Shown here one piece after another: positions 8,501 through 11,498 of a stretch of DNA of 11,498 nucleotides. Position 1 is the first letter of the stretch. Each line of letters begins with the position of its first letter. The position numbers and the translations under genes are program-made. Source of the stretch: Phoronis pallida (Eukaryota > Phoronida > Phoronidae); the NCBI GenBank assembly GCA_028565715.1, contig JAOXYC010205795.1:1-11498 (forward strand), in the 5' to 3' direction. The notes beneath the pieces were generated by a model. It was not told the origin of the DNA. It did no database searches and worked only from the letters and a program-made list of their open reading frames with translations.

Positions 8501-9326
8501 TGGAAGATACTTTTATCTTTGAAAGAAAATGCATTGCACATAACGAGCGTCAGCTGGGATTTGCTTATTAGGGAGCATCACCATTTATCCATTGTGTGTG
8601 TTGTTTACTTTACTGTACACCCGATTACACAAGCCAGCACCCACACAAAGACCGAGTAAACACAATTATCTCCGAGCGCTCGCATGCCATTGGTCGATAT
8701 AAGATAGGATCTTGCCAAAACTCATACCCGGATAAGCGAGATTGAAATTCCAGCTGGCGCTCGAGATGATAGTTTTCTGGGGAAATTTACAGAAATTTGC
8801 ACTATTGTTATTAACACAAAGATCAAGATTCTGCTGAACACCTGGGGTCAAGGTTCAATCAGTAGTTGAATTTTGAACCTAATAAAAATAAAAATAAAAC
8901 ATAATCATATAGCTTATAATTTTCAAAAGAATTAAGGTGTTGAAAATCAGTATAAAACAACATAAAACTTAAATTTAAGTTTTGAAAATAAATGTTATTG
9001 TATTTCTACATCAACATTTTTTTACATTACCCACACAGATTAGAAGTTGACAATAAATATCGCATTTATACATTTATTCTAACCTAGTATGTGGTTGTTA
9101 CGGTAGCTTATGTCCAATGTAATGAAAATATATTTACATAGTTTTTGTTCTTCAAGTATGTTTGCTACTCTCACCTTTGAGCCTGAAATTGGACACAGTT
9201 TCCAGCTTGCACGATGAGGGCTTTAGCCTCATCATGTTGCAAATCATCAGCTGTATGGCCATTTATTGATAACACACCATCCCCAGCCTTCAGTCCACAT
9301 TGCTCAGCTAAACTACCGGGCATCAC
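2463..9326 (-). CDS. PDLIM: ALP/Enigma-family PDZ and LIM domain protein, 5' end outside window (whole-gene entry)
   Basis: The gene encodes a cytoskeletal adaptor. In this family the PDZ domain (with the ZM motif) binds alpha-actinin at Z-discs or stress fibres, and the LIM domain binds partner proteins. Eight coding exons are visible. Joined with one of two alternative exons they give 951 or 981 bases, that is 316 or 326 residues to the TAG. In order they encode most of a PDZ domain (visible residues 1-51), a WKPKVTP segment (57-63), KTSLAS (86-91), HNRSARPF (105-112), a ZM motif (about 127-152), SFQMLQ (209-214), GMRSV and a single LIM domain (248-298 in the shorter form). The order and the conserved blocks match the ALP subfamily (PDLIM1-4: one PDZ, one LIM), whose members are usually 330-365 residues. 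The roughly 30 missing N-terminal residues would complete that length. Paralogue-level orthology is not assignable; the symbol is family-level. Expression in muscle is an inference from the family. Confidence 0.92.
2855..3023. mobile_element. MITE-like element with TTACYGTACAC ends
   Basis: The left end ttaccgtacacaccctggta and the reverse complement of the right end, ttactgtacacttcctggta, agree at about 17 of 20 positions, forming terminal inverted repeats of a 169-base element. The motif tataagcc occurs at the left (twice) and again near 2951. There is no coding capacity, so it would be non-autonomous. A target-site duplication could not be recognised with confidence. Confidence 0.65.
3115..3445. 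mobile_element. MITE-like element with long terminal inverted repeats
   Basis: The left arm contains agttatacatcgctacttgc (from 3119) and the right arm its near-perfect reverse complement (about 3422-3443, one mismatch in the core). With gaps, the similarity continues inward for another 20 bases (aaaattaccaa at left, ttgataatttta at right). The element is about 330 bases and has no transposase. The open frame at 3183-3404 inside it shows no protein motif. It stops about 19 bases inside the intron that follows the middle LIM exon. Confidence 0.65.
3465..3550 (-). CDS. PDLIM: PDLIM exon: middle of the LIM domain
   Basis: Twenty-eight complete codons: GVFVKVRGMSMHADCLRCTT, then CRKSLKNQ. It supplies the last two ligands of the first zinc finger (H268, C271) and the first pair of the second (C274, C277; numbering of the shorter isoform). 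With the flanking exons the domain is C-x2-C-x16-H-x2-C-x2-C-x2-C-x17-C-x2-H, an exact LIM spacing. The acceptor is gtgttttcag, the donor CAAG/gtacgt. This 86-base exon is tightly bracketed by inverted repeats: a perfect 24-bp hairpin begins 23 bases upstream of it and a MITE-like element starts about 19 bases downstream. Confidence 0.93.
3574..3623. repeat. Perfect 24-bp inverted repeat with 2-base loop
   Basis: The left arm 3574-3597 (actgtctatatgttttta...) is exactly the reverse complement of 3600-3623, separated only by tt. On the PDLIM pre-mRNA it lies 23 bases upstream of the middle LIM exon, just 5' of where the branch point and pyrimidine tract of that intron must be. Too symmetric and loop-poor for an ordinary microRNA precursor; a transposon fold-back remnant or cruciform-forming palindrome is more likely. 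Confidence 0.9.
3917..3964. repeat. Near-perfect 23-bp inverted repeat with 2-base loop
   Basis: Left arm 3917-3939 (atgcagttttttgccacatg...) and right arm 3942-3964 pair at 22 of 23 positions around a tc loop. Past one mismatch, three more A/T pairs follow. It has the same geometry as the hairpin at 3574-3623 but an unrelated sequence, in the same intron. Confidence 0.88.
4222..4321 (-). CDS. PDLIM: PDLIM alternative LIM exon, short version (copy 1)
   Basis: Thirty-two complete codons: VGMRSVKAPQTRPPSDKPQE, then ATSTCSACGTLV. It has the same architecture as 4758-4887: GMRSV-x-APQ, a Pro-rich spacer and the first CxxC of the LIM domain (C248 and C251 of this form). Residues align closest to vertebrate ALP GFRSVKAP. 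The acceptor is cctaaag, a weaker pyrimidine tract than the other copy. The donor is AC/gtatgt; AC plus T of the next exon gives Thr. Joined to the next exon it forms CGTLVTGVFVK, close to the vertebrate CGTGIVGVFVK. This copy therefore looks like the ancestral version (inference). Confidence 0.87.
4322..4757 (-). other. Intron separating the two alternative exons
   Basis: Its 436 bases are far longer than the minimum intron, so steric clash between splice sites would not by itself prevent joining the two exons. The reading frame at 4403-4654 on the plus strand has no motif and is treated as chance. No third copy of the LIM exon was found here. Confidence 0.75.
4758..4887 (-). CDS. PDLIM: PDLIM alternative LIM exon, long version (copy 2)
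   Basis: Forty-two complete codons: PNVGAQMPGGMRSVHAPQSK, then PHWEDNIQHAPTQ, then ICAICGMVV. It carries the G-M-R-S-V-x-APQ block that precedes LIM domains in this family, and the first CxxC zinc-ligand pair. The acceptor is tttccatcttag with a CTAAT branch-like sequence nearby. The donor TG/gtacgt preserves frame: TG plus T of the next exon gives Cys, so this version adds an extra Cys four residues after the CxxC. A second acceptor in the same phase (cgtag, 12 bases in) would drop four residues. It is an apparent tandem duplicate of 4222-4321. Length is 1 mod 3, so only one of the two can be used in a functional mRNA. Confidence 0.85.
4888..5509 (-). other. Intron upstream of the long alternative exon
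   Basis: A 622-base intron, gtatgt to catcttag. No repeats, tRNA or further exon copy recognised in it. Confidence 0.75.
5510..5694 (-). CDS. PDLIM: PDLIM exon: charged linker with SFQMLQ motif
   Basis: Sixty-one complete codons, opening LDVNENGDKKPKLSPTQLLL and closing RKQSRSFQMLQSNLDAGVA. A Leu- and Glu-rich stretch (QLLLLEEEQEKNKS) is predicted helical, followed by a Gly/Asn/Asp-rich flexible piece. QSRSFQMLQ corresponds to the QSxSFxxLQ block that precedes the LIM domain in ALP and Enigma proteins. The acceptor is gtgtttacag, completing a split Ser; the donor is GCAC/gtatgt, leaving one base. The same frame stays open for about 80 bases upstream of the acceptor, but that part has no family motif. 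The exon lies only 48 bases from the end of a MITE-like element in the upstream intron. Confidence 0.88.
5743..6008. mobile_element. MITE-like element with TACCGTATT ends
   Basis: The left end taccgtattttctctaataa and the right end, read as reverse complement taccgtattctctctattg, share the terminal taccgtatt and tctctat blocks. The element is about 266 bases, has no transposase, and has G-rich internal sequence near its right end (5941-5980). The left subterminal sequence is aataagcgctcaggg. Elements starting TACCGTATT with ATAAGCGC occur in several marine invertebrate genomes (recollection of family type, not a database result). Its left edge lies 48 bases upstream of the SFQMLQ exon on the transcript. 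Confidence 0.7.
6792..6990. repeat. Possible degraded inverted-repeat element
   Basis: gaactaatatc (6792-6802) faces ggtattagtac (6980-6990), and ccaaaatggaac (6829-6840) faces attccatttttgg (6945-6957). In between, gtgagtattaat occurs twice as a direct repeat (about 6857 and 6919). The arms are imperfect, so this may be an old MITE or chance. Confidence 0.3.
7271..7328 (+). repeat. tRNA-like fragment, probable SINE head remnant
   Basis: The string tagatggtagaacccttgcc resembles the D-arm (A-box) side of tRNA-derived SINEs, and cctggggtcgatttccagg resembles a T-arm and B-box (consensus GGTTCGANTCC) with a 5-bp stem. No acceptor stem closes it, so it is not a working tRNA gene. No SINE tail or target duplication was delimited. 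Confidence 0.4.
7753..7946 (-). CDS. PDLIM: PDLIM exon: HNRSA block and ZM motif
   Basis: Sixty-four codons start EPCTIGVAHNRSARPFPGSG and include QFNSPMNMYSNDNVADTY, then AKQTEGIQANLA. HNRSA-x-PF and Q-Y/F-N-(S/N)-P...LYS-x-(D/E)N are hallmarks of this family; the second is the ZM (ZASP-like) motif that supports alpha-actinin binding and Z-disc targeting. The acceptor is cttataacag; the donor is AG/gtagag. It leaves two bases of a split Ser that the next exon completes. In vertebrate ALP and ZASP genes, exons around this motif are the known site of muscle-type alternative splicing; no second ZM exon is visible here. Confidence 0.92.
7947..8355 (-). other. Intron between the KTSLAS exon and the ZM exon
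   Basis: 409 bases, gtaag to ataacag. The overlapping plus-strand open frames in 7918-8229 run across the ZM exon edge in the wrong strand and are shadows. Nothing else recognised. Confidence 0.75.
8356..8491 (-). CDS. PDLIM: PDLIM exon: post-PDZ linker
   Basis: The split Arg from the PDZ exon is completed by the first G. The exon then encodes 45 residues beginning AAVTIWKPKVTPMSELRP and ending KTSLASRYAST. The W-x-P-x-VTP block directly after PDZ and the K-T/M-S/N-LAS block are recurring features of ALP, ZASP and Enigma proteins. The acceptor is cgttttag and the donor is ACA/gtaag, phase 0 outgoing. The middle (DELQTHALPGEAPP) is low in structure and probably flexible. Confidence 0.88.
8492..9174 (-). 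other. Intron between the PDZ exon and the post-PDZ exon
   Basis: 683 bases, gtgag to gttttag. It holds a perfect 20-base palindrome at 8964-8983 and a possible single end of a TTACTGTACAC element near 8614. No additional exon found. Confidence 0.75.
8964..8983. repeat. 20-base perfect palindrome
   Basis: aaaacttaaatttaagtttt is its own reverse complement. In AT-rich intron DNA this may be chance; no flanking element ends were found. Confidence 0.8.
9175..9326 (-). CDS. PDLIM: PDLIM exon: second part of the PDZ domain
   Basis: The exon reads VMPGSLAEQCGLKAGDGVLS, then INGHTADDL, HDEAKALI, and ends AGNCVQFQAQ plus AG of a split Arg. This is the PDZ core from the second strand to the last: GSLAE, the GLKAGD turn, the SINGH strand, the H-x2-A helix (HDEA; the His is the PDZ class I helix position) and the final strand. 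The family equivalent in vertebrates begins VTPGSKA. The acceptor is excellent (long T-rich tract then ctcatag); the donor is AG/gtgag. Incoming phase is 0, so the carboxylate-binding GF loop and first strand must be encoded further upstream, beyond the window. No such exon was found in 9327-11498. Confidence 0.9.
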
Positions 9327-9434
9327 CTATGAGATTAAAAAAGAAAGAAAAAAGTTCAAACTAAACTTTACCGCTATTACCGGACATGTTGAGGATGCAA
9401 ACTGATGATTGAACGAACAGTAGAAATCACCTAA

Positions 9435-9562
9435 GTAACAGAAGATTAAATTTCAAATTCTCGAAAAATATATTTTTCTTTATCACGTAAACTTTTTTTT
9501 AAAGATTTCCTGATCAAGAAAAATATATTTTTCAAAAATTTGAAATCTAATTTTACTGTTAC
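9435..9562. mobile_element. Palindromic MITE-like element, about 46-bp arms
   Basis: The left arm starts gtaacag at 9435 and ends aaaaatatatttttctt at 9480. The right arm begins aagaaaaatatatttttc at 9516 and ends ttactgttac at 9562. The arms pair almost throughout, with an exact inner block of about 18 bases and the outer gtaacag/ctgttac pair. The unpaired centre is about 35 bases. Its right end overlaps by five bases the start of the next element. Confidence 0.7.
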
Positions 9563-9804
9563 CCATATAACCCAGCAATTGAGCGCATGCGCCTATAAGC
9601 GAAATAATGCATATTGCTCTCAAAATTTGTAAATTCATATTCGCGCAAAATAGGCGCATGGGCCTAAAGATTTCGCGATTAGGCCCATGTTAACTGGGCG
9701 CTCCGGATATAAGCGTACTTTTTGCATAGTAATTTCAACACTCAGCGTATAGGCGCGTATTCACGTATAGGCGCATGCGCTCATTTGCGGGGTTATACGG
9801 TAAC
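9558..9804. mobile_element. MITE-like element with GTTACC ends and gcgcatgcgcctata arms
   Basis: The left end is gttacccatataacccagca followed by gagcgcatgcgcctata. The reverse complement of the right end is gttaccgtataaccccgcaa followed by gagcgcatgcgcctata. The inverted repeats are thus about 42 bases with few mismatches, in a 247-base element. The core 14 bases gagcgcatgcgcct are identical and contain the palindrome gcgcatgcgc. The interior repeats ataggcgc and ataagcg motifs several times. CpG content is well above the surroundings. Confidence 0.78.
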
Positions 9805-9819
9805 TGATATCTACTGTAT

Positions 9820-9926
9820 AACATTAAAGTGATCTACATCAAATGTTAGATTTTGAAAAGACAGAAAAATTCAGAAGTTGAATTTTAATAGTTCTGTCTT
9901 TTCAAAATTTATCACTTTAGAATGTT
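9820..9926. repeat. Compact inverted-repeat element (107 bases)
   Basis: Left: aacattaaagtgat (9820-9833), then, after 14 extra bases, attttgaaaagacagaa. Right: ttctgtcttttcaaaat (9892-9908), then atcactttagaatgtt. The two sides pair except for the left-hand insertion. At the centre, aaattca (9867-9873) and tgaattt (9879-9885) make a further small stem. It begins 15 bases after the previous element ends. Confidence 0.65.
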
Positions 9927-11498
9927 CAACTCAAGTAAAAGCATTTTACTAAGTACATTTCTCACCTAACCCTCTCATCTCCTAAAGGCGGAGTTTAACA
10001 AAATTCTTTAAAAACTGCTCAAAGTCATTGAATATTCATCAAAATTCTCGCCAAAGGCTTGGTTTTGGCCAAAATTTACAACTCGTTTTGAAAAATACCA
10101 TATATTCTATGACTACTCGGGGAATATTGCCCATTTATCTGTTTTCCATCAAATGTGTATATATGTGTATATGGCCACAGAAGTGGCAATAGGTTATCAA
10201 TAATTTAAACAAACTCCTAAGTTTTCATTCCAGTGTAATGTCACAATTCACAAACCTAATAACACTTATGTCCCTGATGTTTCTAACAAGTCCAACTTTT
10301 TTAAAGCATTCTGGGATTAATAATCAGGTCAACAAAACTTTTGCGAACATGTATGCAACTAATCAAAAGGCTTAGGTGCAAAAGGTTGGTCCATGAGTGG
10401 TATTGCATCCATTGCGCTAGAAATTAGCCACTGAATAGCTAGACTTTTTGTACATGATGTTTTGACAATTCATAGTGGTTTTCATTATTATGCAGTGATT
10501 CATGCCATATATAAAAGCTAGGAATGTTGGTATACAATGATATCAGACACCACATATATAAACATGGCCTGTAGTAGTCTGGTACAATACAGTGCCAATA
10601 TGTCAGTCATTGTTGGTTGGCCATAGGAGTGTTTTTGTGTCTGGCAACACAATGAGCAATTTAACTGTTTTTTAGATCATTATCAAAGTGGTCAAGTATA
10701 AATTTTACATTCTTACAAATTGGTCAAACAGTAAATGATAAACAAAACATTAATTTATAAATTAAATATGCCCTAATTGCAATGCATTTCTTAGACTCAA
10801 AAAGTTTCCCCGATATATTTTTTATAATTCTAGACATAAAACCTAATAATGGCGTTATACTTTCCCGTAGGAATAAAATTGGATGAGTACTTTATGTTCA
10901 ACACAAATTGATTAATTGACAGTACAACTTGCAACAAATTGAACACAATCAAGTCATCAGACTTAGTACTGCCAAGCTGTCACCCTAATTAAAACCTTTG
11001 TGAAAGCTTTAACACTTAACTCAAAGCTCAGCAATGTAAACTTATAATCAACATCAAAATAATGGGGCTCACATTGGTATTTTTACAACATGATATCTTA
11101 GTCCCACGGCAAAACATTACAAAATACTGTACATATTCAAATTGTAAAGATATTATGTTTAAGTCATTCTTTGAAACAATATGGCTTCAGCAATGGTATT
11201 TTGAGCGAGCAATGACTTGAATATTATGAATTTGATCAGTGTCTGGTAACAATTGGAGGAAATTATTTGTTCTGTTGATAAGGATTCAATTCATAAAAGT
11301 TGGCAGTTGACATTATAATTCAAAGGTTTTTTATTTCCCATGTATATTTTTGCCTCACAGCAATACATTTGGCATTTTTGTATATCTATGCTAACCTTGG
11401 TGCTTTGATACCAAATATATGTATCTAATCTACAACTTGCAAAGGTTCCCTAAATATTTTATCAGTGAAAGCAAAATGTGTTGCAGATTTATCAACAC

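Larger units (their letters stand above)
9327..11498 (-). other. 5' intron of the PDLIM gene, continuing beyond the window
   Basis: The exon at 9175-9326 begins in phase 0 inside the PDZ domain, so the first PDZ exon must lie upstream. I searched for a segment encoding the family PDZ start (P-W-G-F-R-L and a following GG loop) and found none, so this stretch is read as intron. It contains a cluster of three inverted-repeat elements at 9435-9926. From 9927 to 11498 nothing recognisable is present apart from short TATA-rich runs near 10156 and 10506. Confidence 0.65.

Noticed and set aside
8613-8660. Another copy of the TTACYGTACAC element (ttactgtacacccgattaca)
   Set aside because: The start resembles the element at 2855, but no matching inverted end was found in the following few hundred bases, so it stays a possible solo end only.
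9327-11498. First PDZ exon or promoter of the PDLIM gene
   Set aside because: No segment encodes a family-like PDZ start in phase 0 with a donor site, and there is no CpG-rich or otherwise convincing promoter region; the short TATA runs are common in AT-rich DNA.

Overview
This is eukaryotic, almost certainly animal, genomic DNA. It is AT-rich, genes are split into short exons with GT-AG introns of about 0.4-2 kb, and the introns are dense in short inverted-repeat elements. The main gene is an ALP/Enigma-family PDZ-LIM protein, a family that ties alpha-actinin and Z-disc-like actin structures together. Gene content and MITE-rich introns suggest an invertebrate, perhaps a marine deuterostome or lophotrochozoan; the species cannot be fixed from this window.

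Layout. 1-511 (+): end of an intron and the terminal coding exon (417-511) of an unidentified gene with a very acidic C-terminus, then its 3' UTR with AATAAA signals at 1053 and 1139. About 1160-2460: convergent intergenic/3' UTR DNA without a recognisable gene. 2463-9326 (-): eight coding exons of a PDLIM-type gene, whose first exon(s) (start codon and first strand of the PDZ domain) lie beyond the right edge. 9327-11498: the 5' intron of that gene, with a cluster of three inverted-repeat elements.

The PDLIM exons, in transcript order, are 9326-9175 (rest of PDZ), 8491-8356 (post-PDZ WxPxVTP and KTSLAS segment), 7946-7753 (HNRSARPF and ZM motif), 5694-5510 (charged linker ending in SFQMLQ), then two alternative versions of one exon, 4887-4758 and 4321-4222, then 3550-3465 (middle of LIM) and 2560-2463 (end of LIM and C-terminus). 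All phases join exactly. With one of the two alternative exons, the visible protein is 316 or 326 residues with a complete single LIM domain.

The most interesting observation is the duplicated exon. Each copy carries the GMRSV-APQ block and the first CxxC of the LIM zinc finger. Each is 1 mod 3 in length, so only inclusion of exactly one keeps the frame. Including both, or skipping both, reaches a stop codon within a few codons. This is the signature of mutually exclusive exons that swap half of a zinc-binding module. Second in interest are the perfect or near-perfect hairpins and MITE-like elements that sit within tens of bases of splice sites, and an apparent shared terminal signature (TACYGTA ends with internal ATAAGC) in three otherwise different elements.
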